DNA of 64,000 nt from Paracoccus solventivorans (GTDB lineage Bacteria; Pseudomonadota; Alphaproteobacteria; Rhodobacterales; Rhodobacteraceae), in NCBI RefSeq assembly GCF_900142875.1, contig NZ_FRCK01000004.1:124001-188000 (forward strand). The letters run 5' to 3'. The translations under genes were made by a program, and so were the position numbers. Of this stretch, positions 19,764 through 27,917 are shown piece by piece (the stretch's first letter is position 1; each line of letters begins with the position of its first letter). The notes under the pieces were generated by a model. That model was not told the origin of the DNA, searched no databases, and saw only the letters and a program-made list of their open reading frames with translations.

Positions 19764-20693
19764 ATGGCGGACGGCGGACTGACCGCGGGCGTGATCGGGC
19801 TGGGGTCGATGGGGCTGGGCGCGGCGCTGTCGCTGGCCCGTGCCGGGCTGCCCACGCTGGGGCTGGACCTGCGCGCCGAGGCGATGGAGGCGCTGTCCAG
19901 CGCCGGCGGCACCCCCTGCCGCGACCCCGCCGGGCTGGCGGCGCGGGCGGATGTGGTCTTCGTCTATGTGGTGAACGCGGCGCAGACCGAATCGGTGCTG
20001 TTCGGGGACGGCGGCGCCGTCGCCGCCGCCCGCCCGGGCACCGTCTTTGTCCTCTGCGCCACCATGGCGCCGCTGGATGCGCAGTCGCTGTGCGAACGGC
20101 TGGCGGATGCAGGGATGCTGGCCGTCGACGCACCGGTGTCGGGCGGTGCGGCGCGGGCCGAGACCGGGCAGATTTCCATGATGGCCGCGGGGCCGCAGGC
20201 GGCCTTCGACCGCGCGGCGCCGGCGCTGGAGGCGATTGCCGAGACGGTGTTCCGGCTGGGCGAGCAGCCCGGCGCCGGCGCCCGGATGAAGGTGATCAAC
20301 CAGCTGCTGGCCGGGGTCCATATCGCCGCCGCGGCCGAGGCACTGGTGCTGGCCGCCAGCTGGGGGATGGATCTGGCCGAGGTGCACCGGGTGATCCAGT
20401 CCTGCGCCGGCAACAGCTGGATGTTCGCCAACCGCGGCACGCATGTGGTGGAAGGGGATTATGCCCCCCGCTCGGCCGTGGACATCTTCGTCAAGGACCT
20501 GGGTATCGTCACCGAGGCGGCCGCGGCCAGCGGCGCGCCGGTGCCGCTGTCGGACACCGCGCTTTCCCTGTTCCGCGAGGCATCGCAGCAGGGGCTGGGG
20601 CGGCTGGACGACGCCGCCGTCGCGCTGCTGCTGGCGCAGCGGGCGGGCGTGACCCTGCCCGGCGCGCAGGCCGTGGAAGGAGAGGCGCAATGA
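19764..20693 (+). CDS. ltnD: L-threonate dehydrogenase (beta-hydroxyacid dehydrogenase family)
   Basis: A 309-aa NAD-dependent 3-hydroxyacid dehydrogenase-type protein. The Rossmann motif GLGSMGLGAALSLARAGL is at about residues 12-29, the substrate motif DAPVSGGAARAETG near 126, and the conserved catalytic Lys lies in MKVINQLLAG. From memory, similarity is to LtnD, which oxidises L-threonate to 2-oxo-tetronate. The next gene, otnK, overlaps by ATGA and acts later in the same pathway. The ATG at 19764 has a GAGAGGGGGG ribosome-binding site; the upstream extension is in the promoter region. Confidence 0.85.
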   Translation: MADGGLTAGVIGLGSMGLGAALSLARAGLPTLGLDLRAEAMEALSSAGGTPCRDPAGLAARADVVFVYVVNAAQTESVLFGDGGAVAAARPGTVFVLCATMAPLDAQSLCERLADAGMLAVDAPVSGGAARAETGQISMMAAGPQAAFDRAAPALEAIAETVFRLGEQPGAGARMKVINQLLAGVHIAAAAEALVLAASWGMDLAEVHRVIQSCAGNSWMFANRGTHVVEGDYAPRSAVDIFVKDLGIVTEAAAASGAPVPLSDTALSLFREASQQGLGRLDDAAVALLLAQRAGVTLPGAQAVEGEAQ

Positions 20694-21949
20694 GCCGCCT
20701 GGCCCTGGGCTGCATCGCCGACGACATCACCGGCGCTTCGGACCTTGCGGCGCTGGTGGCGCGCTCGGGCGCGGCGGTGTCGCTGCGGATCGGGCTGCCG
20801 GCGGCGGACCCCGACCCTGCCGAGCTGGCCGAGGTCGAGGTGATCGCGCTCAAGATCCGCTCGGTTCCCGCGGATCAGGCGGTGGCGGCGGCGATGGCGG
20901 CGCGCGACTGGCTGATCCGCGCCGGGGCCGCGCGGCTCTACTGGAAATACTGCTCGACCTTCGACAGCACCGCGCAGGGCAATATCGGCCCGGTGGCGCA
21001 GGCGCTGCTGGCGGCGGGAGCGGGCGCGCATACGCTGCACGCGCCGGGGTTTCCCGAGAACGGTCGGCGGGTGTTCATGGGCAATCTGTTCGTCGGCCGC
21101 CAGCCACTGGCCGAAAGCCCGATGCGCGACCACCCGCTGAACCCGATGCGCGACAGCGACCTGACGCGGCTGTTGTCGGCGCAGCTGGGGCAGGCGGTGG
21201 GGCTGGTGGACTGGCCGACCATCGCCGCCGGGCCGGACGCCATCGCCGCGGCCATCGCCGCAGGCCCGGCGCATCTGATCGCCGACACCATCCGCGACGA
21301 GGATCTGGCGGCGCTGGCGCAGGCGGGGGCGGGGCTGCCCCTGCTGTGCGGCGGCAGCGCCTTTGCCGCGCAGCTGCCCGCGGTGCTGCGCGCGCGCGGC
21401 GAGCTGCCGCAAGCCAGCCCGGGCAACATCCCCGATCTGCCCGGCGGGCCGGCGCTGGTGCTGTCGGGCAGCTGCTCGGCGATGACCCGCCGCCAGGTCG
21501 CGGCATTTGCGCCGCTTGTGCCGACGCTGCGGCTGGACCCGCTGCGCTTGGCCGAGACCGGCCCGGCCGAGGCCGTCGCCTGGGTGCGCGCCCAGACCGG
21601 CACCGCGCTGGTCCACGCCGCGGCCGAGCCCGACCAGGTTGCCGCCGCCCAGGCCGCACTGGGGGTCGAGCGCGCCGGAAATCTGGTCGAAGAGGCGCTG
21701 TCCGCCGCCGCCGCCGCCGGCCGCGCCCGCGGCGTCACCCGCTTTGTGGTGGCGGGGGGAGAATCCTCGGGGGCGGTGGTGCAGGCGCTGGGGGTGTCCG
21801 GCCTGCAGATCGGCGCCGAGATCGCGCCTGGCGTGCCCTGGTGCGTCGCCCCCGACCGCGACGGCGCCTTCGCCATCACCCTCAAATCCGGCAATTTCGG
21901 GGCCGAGGATTTCTTTGCCCGCGCCCTGCAACTCTCGGGCGGGTTGTAA
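20690..21949 (+). CDS. otnK: 3-oxo-tetronate 4-kinase (DUF1537 family)
   Basis: A 419-aa four-carbon acid-sugar kinase. The N-terminal GCIADDITGASDLAALVARS and the C-terminal VVAGGESSGAVVQALGVSGL with EIAPGVPW are the substrate- and ATP-site signatures of the DUF1537/OtnK family. It phosphorylates 3-oxo-tetronate at O4, giving the substrate for the OtnC decarboxylase encoded at 33656-34297. It is coupled to ltnD by ATGA. In many genomes otnC and otnI are adjacent to otnK; here they are 12 kb away on the opposite strand. Confidence 0.9.
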   Translation: MSRLALGCIADDITGASDLAALVARSGAAVSLRIGLPAADPDPAELAEVEVIALKIRSVPADQAVAAAMAARDWLIRAGAARLYWKYCSTFDSTAQGNIGPVAQALLAAGAGAHTLHAPGFPENGRRVFMGNLFVGRQPLAESPMRDHPLNPMRDSDLTRLLSAQLGQAVGLVDWPTIAAGPDAIAAAIAAGPAHLIADTIRDEDLAALAQAGAGLPLLCGGSAFAAQLPAVLRARGELPQASPGNIPDLPGGPALVLSGSCSAMTRRQVAAFAPLVPTLRLDPLRLAETGPAEAVAWVRAQTGTALVHAAAEPDQVAAAQAALGVERAGNLVEEALSAAAAAGRARGVTRFVVAGGESSGAVVQALGVSGLQIGAEIAPGVPWCVAPDRDGAFAITLKSGNFGAEDFFARALQLSGGL

Positions 21950-21995
21950 CTCCGGGCGCGACCGATCCGTATTCCCCGCCCGCAAACCCGAGCAG

Positions 21996-22024
21996 CCCTG
22001 CCGGCAAGGTTTTCGCCGGCAGGG
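21996..22024. terminator. Hairpin between convergent otnK and FMN-reductase genes
   Basis: A perfect 10-bp inverted repeat CCCTGCCGGC / GCCGGCAGGG with loop AAGGTTTTC lies 47 bp after the otnK stop and 16 bp after the opposing gene's stop. It has no clean T-run in either direction, so termination strength is uncertain; position argues for a two-way terminator. Confidence 0.5.
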
Positions 22025-22039
22025 CCGTGATTGCCACGC

Positions 22040-22612
22040 CTACGCCGGGGCGCGCATCGGCTCTAGCGCCACGCTCCAGCGGTGCAGCTCGTCCAGCATG
22101 GTGGTGGCGGCATTGTCGATCAGCGCGTTCGAGCCGAAGCGGCCGGCGTCGTCCAGCAGCGTGCCGACCATGGGGATCGCCACCCCCTCGACCATCGGCA
22201 TCATCTTCAGCGTGGTGGCCTGCAGCTTGGCCGCCTGCACCGCGCGCAGCCCGCCCGACAGCCCGCCGTAGCTGACGAAGCCGCAGGGCTTGTAGTTCCA
22301 TTCGCGGTACACATAGTCCCAGGCGTTCACCAGCGACGGCGGCGGAAAGTAATTGTATTCCGGCATCACGAAGACATAGGCGTCGGCCGCCGCCACGCTT
22401 TCGGACCAGCGCCTGGTGTGGTCGTGGCGATAGTCCTGGCGGGCGGGGTGCACCGGCTCGTCATAAAGCGGCAGGTCGAAATCCTGCAGATCGACCAGCG
22501 CCACCTCGAACCCCTCATGGGCGCGGGCGAAGCCGGCGAACCACTCGGCGACCGAGGGGCCGACACGGCCGGGCCGGGTCGAGGCGATGATGACGTGAAG
22601 CGTGGGTTTCAA
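22040..22612 (-). CDS. NADPH-dependent FMN reductase-family flavoprotein
   Basis: A 190-aa flavodoxin-like protein. The N-terminal IIASTRPGRVGPSVAEWF is the FMN-phosphate loop, and VMPEYNYFPPPSLVNAWDYV carries the family PEYN motif. It probably reduces FMN, quinones or azo/chromate-type acceptors using NAD(P)H. The best start is a TTG ending at 22612, preceded by AGGAG eight bases upstream; no in-frame ATG fits the conserved N-terminus. It stands alone between a repeat-bearing gap and the convergent otnK. Confidence 0.82.
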   Translation of the reverse strand: MKPTLHVIIASTRPGRVGPSVAEWFAGFARAHEGFEVALVDLQDFDLPLYDEPVHPARQDYRHDHTRRWSESVAAADAYVFVMPEYNYFPPPSLVNAWDYVYREWNYKPCGFVSYGGLSGGLRAVQAAKLQATTLKMMPMVEGVAIPMVGTLLDDAGRFGSNALIDNAATTMLDELHRWSVALEPMRAPA

Positions 22613-22650
22613 GGCGGGTTCTCCTGTTCTGGCGTCGCGGCTGCGCCCGT

Positions 22651-22722
22651 GGGTATTTGAGCCAGAAAGACGCCCCATGCGCCCCTGAACCGGGGTGGGG
22701 ATTCTTTCTGGTCCAAATACCC
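22651..22722. repeat. Inverted pair of intergenic CAAATACCC repeats
   Basis: Bases 22651-22670 and 22703-22722 are inverted copies of TCTTTCTGGYYCAAATACCC, matching at 18 of 20 positions, with a 32-bp spacer. Single copies of the same element occur at 1871-1920 (variant) and 32826-32846. The pair lies between the FMN reductase and the upstream MFS gene on the same strand, and could form a long stem in RNA. Confidence 0.7.
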
Positions 22723-22785
22723 ATGCGGCCGCGCCCCGGGTGCGGTCCCGGGCATAGTCCGGGCGCGGCGGGGACGGAAGGGGGC

Positions 22786-24261
22786 TCAGCCCGCGGGGCG
22801 GTTGCGGTCCCGTGTGCGCTGGCGCTGGTCCTTGATGGCGACGACCAGCGCCGCCAGGATCACCAGCCCGATCAGCGTGAAGCCGACGGTGACCGCCACC
22901 GGCCAGCCCGACACCGCCAGCACCGCGAACACCGCCGCGGTGATCATCGCGATCCCGACCGAGGTGCCGATGCGCTGCCCGGTCTGCATGACCGCGCCCG
23001 AGCTGCCGGCATAATCCAGCGGCACCTCTTCCAGAGTCAGCGTCTGGTTGGGGCTGATCACCGCCCCCTGCGCCAGCCCGATCAGCGACAGCGTGACCAG
23101 CAGCCACCAGACGCTGAGCCCGTGGCGCTGCGCCGCCACCACCACCGCGATGCTGGCCGCCAGCCCGGCCAGTGCCAGCACCAGCCCCCAGATCACGATG
23201 GCGCGGCCCCAGCGCCCGACCCGCCGCCCGGCCCAGTTCGCCGCCCAGGCCGACAGCAGCGCCGCCGGGATCCCGACCAGCCCCGATTCAAAGGCGGATT
23301 TCCCCTCGCCCTGCTGAAGATACAGCGCCACCAGCACCCAGATGCTGGTCATCCCCAGGAAATACAGCGCCATCACCAGCGAGCCGTTGGTGAAGCTGCG
23401 GGTGCGGAAGATGCGCAGGTCGACCATCGGGCTGCGCCCCAGCCGCGCCTGCCGCCGTTCCCAGCGCACCCACAGCCACAGCAGCGCGCCCGCCACCGGC
23501 AGCAGCCCCCAGGTCCGTACCGATCCGCCGGATTCCATGAACGGCCATAGCACCGCCAGGATCGCCAGCGCCAGCAGCACCGCCCCCATCGGGTCCAGCG
23601 CCCGCCACAGCCCGGCGGGGGTGGGGTGGAACAGCGGCCGGGGGAACCAGGCCATCCCCAGCAGGATCGCGCCGATGCCGATGGGCACGTTGACGAGGAA
23701 GGTCAGCCTCCATCCCAGGTCGGGGCCGCCGAACTGGATCAGCACGCCGCCCAGCACCGGGCCGATGGCGACCGAGAACCCGACCGCGGTACCCAGCAGG
23801 CCAAAGGCACGGCCACGCTCGGCCCCGCGGAAATGCTGCTGGATCATCCCCAGCCCCTGCGGGTTCAGCAGCCCCGATCCGATCCCCTGTGCCAACCGGG
23901 CCGCGTTCAGCCAATGCGCATCCGGCGCCAGCCCCGCCGCGACCGAGGCTGCGGTGAACACGCCGACCCCGACCAGGAAGAACCCGCCGCGCCCCAGGAT
24001 GTCGCCCGCCCGCCCCGCGGCGACCAGGATCACCCCGAAGGTCAGCGCATAGCCCGACAGCACCCACTGCATGTCCGAGCGCTCGGCGCCCAGGTCGTGC
24101 TGGATCGAGGGCAGCGCCACGTTCACGATGCTGACACCGACCAGCGACATGAAGATCACCGCCAGCAGCACCGCCAGGATGCGTCCGCGATCCCGGTCGG
24201 AAAGTGGCCGGTCCGCTGGAAGTTCCGCGTCCGTTCCGCGTGAGGTGGGGGAGAAAGCCAT
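22786..24261 (-). CDS. MFS drug-efflux type transporter (DHA2, 14 TM)
   Basis: A 491-aa inner-membrane protein with about 14 hydrophobic segments. It has the N-terminal motif for DHA2 members (SIVNVALPSIQHDLG then QWVLSGYALTFGVILVAAGR) and motif A-like GRAGDILGRGGFF. It resembles EmrB/QacA-type proton-driven exporters of hydrophobic or cationic compounds. It is transcribed divergently from the FCD regulator at 24374, sharing a 112-bp control region with the palindrome at 24324-24340. The ribosome-binding site is weak. Confidence 0.88.
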   Translation of the reverse strand: MAFSPTSRGTDAELPADRPLSDRDRGRILAVLLAVIFMSLVGVSIVNVALPSIQHDLGAERSDMQWVLSGYALTFGVILVAAGRAGDILGRGGFFLVGVGVFTAASVAAGLAPDAHWLNAARLAQGIGSGLLNPQGLGMIQQHFRGAERGRAFGLLGTAVGFSVAIGPVLGGVLIQFGGPDLGWRLTFLVNVPIGIGAILLGMAWFPRPLFHPTPAGLWRALDPMGAVLLALAILAVLWPFMESGGSVRTWGLLPVAGALLWLWVRWERRQARLGRSPMVDLRIFRTRSFTNGSLVMALYFLGMTSIWVLVALYLQQGEGKSAFESGLVGIPAALLSAWAANWAGRRVGRWGRAIVIWGLVLALAGLAASIAVVVAAQRHGLSVWWLLVTLSLIGLAQGAVISPNQTLTLEEVPLDYAGSSGAVMQTGQRIGTSVGIAMITAAVFAVLAVSGWPVAVTVGFTLIGLVILAALVVAIKDQRQRTRDRNRPAG

Positions 24262-24323
24262 TGCCGCCGGATATCATGGTGTTGCCGGGCTGTCACGCGG
24301 GGTGGGGGCGACAAGCGGGTTTA

Positions 24324-24340
24324 CTGGCATACAAGTATGC
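24324..24340. promoter_or_regulatory. Palindromic operator for GntR/FCD regulator
   Basis: CTGGCATACAAGTATGC contains the exact inverted repeat GCATAC-AA-GTATGC (24327-24340), 34 bp before the regulator's ATG. The left part, CTGGCATACAAG, matches 11 of 12 bases of CTGGCATACCAG in the operator at 35207-35224. This fits the usual FCD-GntR site shape (TGGTATACCA-like), so the regulator at 24374 probably binds both. Confidence 0.6.
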
Positions 24341-24373
24341 GTTATCATGGTTGCCGTGGGAGCGAGGGAATCA

Positions 24374-25054
24374 ATGCAGGCCGGGCCAAGCATCGACTTT
24401 ACGCAGCCGACCGTTCCGCAGCTGCATGAATGGCTGCGCGGCGCCATCATCCGCGGCGAGCTGCCCCCCGCCGCGCGCCTGAGCGAGACCGAGATCGGCA
24501 ACCGCCTGGGCGTCAGCCGCCAGCCGGTGCGCGAAGCCTTCATCCGCCTGACCGCCGAGGGGCTGACCGAGGTCCGCCCCCAGCGCGGCACCTATGTCAG
24601 CCCGATTTCCCTGTCCGCCGTGCTGTCGGCGCGGCTGATCCGCGAGGCGGTGGAAAGCGACCTGGTGCGGATGCTGGCAGAGACCGCGGACGATGCGCTG
24701 CTGGACCGACTGGACGCCGAGATCGACCAGCAGCGTGCCGCCGTCTCCCGCCAGGATGTTGCGGGCTTTGTGGCGCTGGACGACCGTTTCCATCGCCTGC
24801 TGGCCGAGGCCGCCGGGCACGAGGCGGTGTGGCAGGTGCTCGAGGGGCTGAAGTCCCAGATGAACCGGCTGCGCCATATCTCGGCGCGCGCCTTCGACAC
24901 CGGCAAGCTGATCGCCCAGCATCAGGCCATCGTGCAGGGGCTGCGCGCCCGCGACCCCGCGCAGGCCGAGGCCGCGATGCGCCGCCATCTGCGCGAGCTG
25001 CTGATCGACATGCCCGAGATCGCCAGCGCGCATCCTGAAATTTTTGCCCCCTGA
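24374..25054 (+). CDS. GntR-family regulator, FCD subfamily, of the TRAP-hexonate operon
   Basis: A 226-aa regulator. The winged HTH (about 15-80) contains GNRLGVSRQPVREAFIRLTAEGL, and the FCD domain has the FVALDDRFHRLLAEAAGH stretch with Asp and His ligands for a bound metal and acid. Its ATG at 24374 is preceded by GAGCGAGGGA; an in-frame ATG at 24347 is an alternative. It is 22 bp upstream of the TRAP binding-protein gene and probably heads that operon. Likely effector: a hexonate or hexuronate intermediate, as for UxuR/ExuR-type members (inference). Confidence 0.88.
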   Translation: MQAGPSIDFTQPTVPQLHEWLRGAIIRGELPPAARLSETEIGNRLGVSRQPVREAFIRLTAEGLTEVRPQRGTYVSPISLSAVLSARLIREAVESDLVRMLAETADDALLDRLDAEIDQQRAAVSRQDVAGFVALDDRFHRLLAEAAGHEAVWQVLEGLKSQMNRLRHISARAFDTGKLIAQHQAIVQGLRARDPAQAEAAMRRHLRELLIDMPEIASAHPEIFAP

Positions 25055-25076
25055 ATCGGTCAACCCGGAGGAGACC

Positions 25077-26063
25077 ATGACCAGACTGAACCGCCGCCAA
25101 TTCGCCGCCCTCGCCGGCACCGCCGTGCTGGCCGCGCCCTTCATCGGCCGCGCCCATGCCGCCGCCGATGTCACGCTGAAGCTGGGCCACCTGGCGAACG
25201 AACAGAACTCGTGGCACAAGGGCTCGCTGAAATTCGCCGAGGAAGTCGCCGCCCTGACCGAGGGCCGCGTCGCCGTCGAGGTGTTCCCCAACGATTCGCT
25301 GGGGCGCGAGATGGACCTGATCAACGGGATGCAGCTGGGCACCGTCGAGATGACCATCACCGGCGAAAGCCTGCAGAACTGGGCGCCGATGGCGGCGCTG
25401 CTGGCAGTGCCCTACGCCTATCGCTCGCTTGAACAGATGGACGCGGTGGCCAGCGGCGACATCGGCAAGCAGATCGAGGCCCAGATCATCGAGCGCGCCC
25501 AGGTCCGCCCGATCGGCTATTTCGCCCGCGGCCCGCGCAACCTGACCGCGAACCGCGCCATCACCACCCCCGCCGAGCTGAACCGGATGCGGCTGCGGGT
25601 GCCGAACGTGCCGCTGTTCGTCGACACCTGGACCGCGCTGGGCGCGCAGCCGACGCCGATGGCGTTTTCCGAGGTGTTCACCTCGTTGCAGAACGGCACC
25701 ATCGACGGGCAGGAAAACCCGCTGGCGCTGATCCAGTCCGCCTCGCTGAACGAGGTGCAAAGCCACGTGAACATGACCGAGCATGTGCGCTCGTGGATCT
25801 ACATGGCGATTGCCGAGCAGGTCTGGCAGCGCCTCTCCGAAGCCGACCGCGAGCATGTGCTGGAAGCCGCGCGCCGCGCGCAGGAGTTCGAGCGCGCCCA
25901 GTTCCTGCAGGACGAGGACGCGATCCGCGCCGATCTGGAAGCCAAGGGCATGACCTTTGTCGAGGTCGACCAGGCGGCATTCGCAGCAGGCTCGCGCGAT
26001 GCGGTGATCGCCAGCGTCGGCGACGAGCTGCGCCCGATCGTGGAAGAGCTGCTCGACAACTGA
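25077..26063 (+). CDS. TRAP transporter substrate-binding protein (DctP family)
   Basis: A 328-aa periplasmic binding protein. The signal sequence starts MTRLNRRQFAALAGTA and is probably cut after GRAHA near residue 28. The family features LKLGHLANEQNSWHKGSLKFAEEV and the RVPNVPLFVDTW segment, with an Arg for carboxylate binding just before it (MRLRVPN), are visible. GGAGGAG precedes the ATG. It delivers an organic or sugar acid to the DctQM membrane units encoded next. The adjoining uxuA, uxuB and zinc dehydrogenase point to a hexonate or hexuronate. Confidence 0.9.
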   Translation: MTRLNRRQFAALAGTAVLAAPFIGRAHAAADVTLKLGHLANEQNSWHKGSLKFAEEVAALTEGRVAVEVFPNDSLGREMDLINGMQLGTVEMTITGESLQNWAPMAALLAVPYAYRSLEQMDAVASGDIGKQIEAQIIERAQVRPIGYFARGPRNLTANRAITTPAELNRMRLRVPNVPLFVDTWTALGAQPTPMAFSEVFTSLQNGTIDGQENPLALIQSASLNEVQSHVNMTEHVRSWIYMAIAEQVWQRLSEADREHVLEAARRAQEFERAQFLQDEDAIRADLEAKGMTFVEVDQAAFAAGSRDAVIASVGDELRPIVEELLDN

Positions 26064-26070
26064 TCTTGCC

Positions 26071-26100
26071 GGCTGCGGCGCCGGGACCGGCGCCGCAGCC
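26071..26100. other. Strong intercistronic hairpin after TRAP binding-protein gene
   Basis: A perfect 14-bp inverted repeat GGCTGCGGCGCCGG / CCGGCGCCGCAGCC with only GA between the arms, seven bases after the binding-protein stop and before the dctQ-like gene. No T-run follows. It is the strongest of three stems that sit at the same operon position in this window and probably protects the upstream message. Confidence 0.8.
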
Positions 26101-26121
26101 GCCCATGAGGGACGGGAACCG

Positions 26122-26628
26122 ATGCAAACCCTTGCCAAGCTGCAACACGCCGTGTCCGCGCTGTGCCGCGTCGCGATGGCGGCGGTGTTCTTTGCGCTGA
26201 TCGCGGTGGTGACGATCCAGATCACCACCCGCACCTTTGGCCTGTATTCGCCGGTCTGGACCGAAGAACTGTCGCGCTATCTGCTGCTTTACATGACCGC
26301 ATTCGGCATCGGCCTGTCGCTGCTGTCGGGCGATCTGGTCAACGTCGACCTGCTGCAGGAATCGGTGCCCGAAAGCCTGGCCTGGTGGCTGCGGCTGCTC
26401 GCGGCCGCGGCGACGGCGGTGATGGGCGCGGTGATGATCCTGCCCGCGTGGAAGTTCACCGCTATCGGGGCGCTGCAACGCGCGCCCAGCCTGCGGATCC
26501 CGATGCATTACGTGCACGCCTCGATCCTGCTGCTGGCGGTGCTGCTGTTCCTGTTCGCCCTGCTGCGGGTGGTCGGCATGATCGCCGGCACCGAGGACGG
26601 GCGCCCCCATTTCGACGAAGAGGGCTGA
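26122..26628 (+). CDS. TRAP transporter small membrane subunit (DctQ family)
   Basis: A 168-aa inner-membrane protein with four predicted helices and the conserved WTEELSRYLLLYMTAFGIGL stretch near residues 47-66. It bridges the periplasmic binding protein and the large DctM channel. It lies 58 bp after the binding-protein gene, the gap containing a hairpin, and four bases before the GTG of the DctM-type gene. Confidence 0.9.
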   Translation: MQTLAKLQHAVSALCRVAMAAVFFALIAVVTIQITTRTFGLYSPVWTEELSRYLLLYMTAFGIGLSLLSGDLVNVDLLQESVPESLAWWLRLLAAAATAVMGAVMILPAWKFTAIGALQRAPSLRIPMHYVHASILLLAVLLFLFALLRVVGMIAGTEDGRPHFDEEG

Positions 26629-26632
26629 TCTC

Positions 26633-27913
26633 GTGGATCTTTTCCTGCTGCTGACCACCTTTGTCGTAACGCTGGCCGTGGGCGTGCCGGTCGCGATCTG
26701 CCTGGGCCTGTCGTCGCTGGCCTATATCCTGGCGGCCGGGTTGCCGGTGGTCACCATCCCGCAGCGGATGTTCGCGGGCATGGACGTGTTCGTGCTGCTG
26801 TGCATCCCCGGCTTCATCCTGGCCGGCAACCTGATGAACTTTGGCGGCATCACCGAGCGGATCATCCGGCTGGCCAACGCGCTGGTCGGCTGGATGCGCG
26901 GCGGGCTGGCCATGGCCAACGTCGCGGATTCGATGATGTTCGGCGGCATTTCCGGGACCGCGGTCGCTGATGTCGCGGCCACCGGCGGGGTGATGATCCC
27001 GGGGATGAAGAAATCCGGCTATCCGGGCGATTTCGCCGCCGCGATCACTGCCGCCTCGTCCACGGTGGGCCCGATGATCCCGCCCAGCGTACCGATGATC
27101 ATCGTCGGCGCGCTGTCGGGGATTTCGGTCGGCAAGCTGTTCCTGGCCGGGGCGGTGCCGGGCGTGCTGATGGGCGTCGCCATGGGGATCACCTGCTATA
27201 TCCTGGCCGTGCGCCGCAACTATCCCCGGCAGGAATGGCAAGGCTTCGGCGAGCTGTTCATGGCCTTTCTGGGGGCGTTCTGGGCGCTGGCGATGACCGG
27301 GCTGATCATCGGCGGGCTGCTGACCGGCATCGCTACCCCCACCGAGACCGCCATCGTCGCCTGCATCTACGCCTTTGTCGTCGGCGCCTTCGTCTATCGC
27401 GAGCTGCCGGTGCGCGCAGTGCCGCGGATCGTGGCGACCAGCGCCGTCACCTCGGCCGGGATCCTGGCGCTGGTGGGGTTCGCAAACGTCTTCGGCTCGA
27501 TCCTCGCGTCCGAGCGGATCCCGCAGCTGCTGGTCAGCAGCGTGCTGGCGATCACCGACAACCCGATCCTGGTGGTGCTGCTGATCAACATGCTGCTGCT
27601 GGTCATCGGCATGTTCATGGAAACCATCGCCGCGCTGATCATCCTGTTCGTGCCGCTGCTGGGCCTTGCGACCAGCGTCGGGATCGAGCCGCTGCATTTC
27701 GCCACCTTTGCGGTGCTGAACCTGATGATCGGCCTGACCACGCCGCCGGTGGGGGTCTGCCTGTTCGTCGCCTGCAACATCGCGCGCGAGCCGCTGGCCA
27801 AGGTGATCAGCGCGGTGATCCCGTTCCTGATCTCGAACATCATCGTGCTGCTGCTGGTGTCCTATTACCCGCCGTTTGCAACCTGGCTGCCCAATACGCT
27901 GATGGGGAACTGA
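26633..27913 (+). CDS. TRAP transporter large permease (DctM family)
   Basis: A 426-aa inner-membrane protein with about 12 helices. Family motifs include PGFILAGNLMNFGGITERI, the SGTAVADVAATG helix-hairpin, and STVGPMIPPSVPMIIVGALS. It is the sodium-coupled channel of the TRAP importer. The start codon is GTG at 26633. It ends four bases before the zinc-dehydrogenase ATG, so transport and catabolic genes are one operon. Confidence 0.92.
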   Translation: MDLFLLLTTFVVTLAVGVPVAICLGLSSLAYILAAGLPVVTIPQRMFAGMDVFVLLCIPGFILAGNLMNFGGITERIIRLANALVGWMRGGLAMANVADSMMFGGISGTAVADVAATGGVMIPGMKKSGYPGDFAAAITAASSTVGPMIPPSVPMIIVGALSGISVGKLFLAGAVPGVLMGVAMGITCYILAVRRNYPRQEWQGFGELFMAFLGAFWALAMTGLIIGGLLTGIATPTETAIVACIYAFVVGAFVYRELPVRAVPRIVATSAVTSAGILALVGFANVFGSILASERIPQLLVSSVLAITDNPILVVLLINMLLLVIGMFMETIAALIILFVPLLGLATSVGIEPLHFATFAVLNLMIGLTTPPVGVCLFVACNIAREPLAKVISAVIPFLISNIIVLLLVSYYPPFATWLPNTLMGN

Positions 27914-27917
27914 CCGC

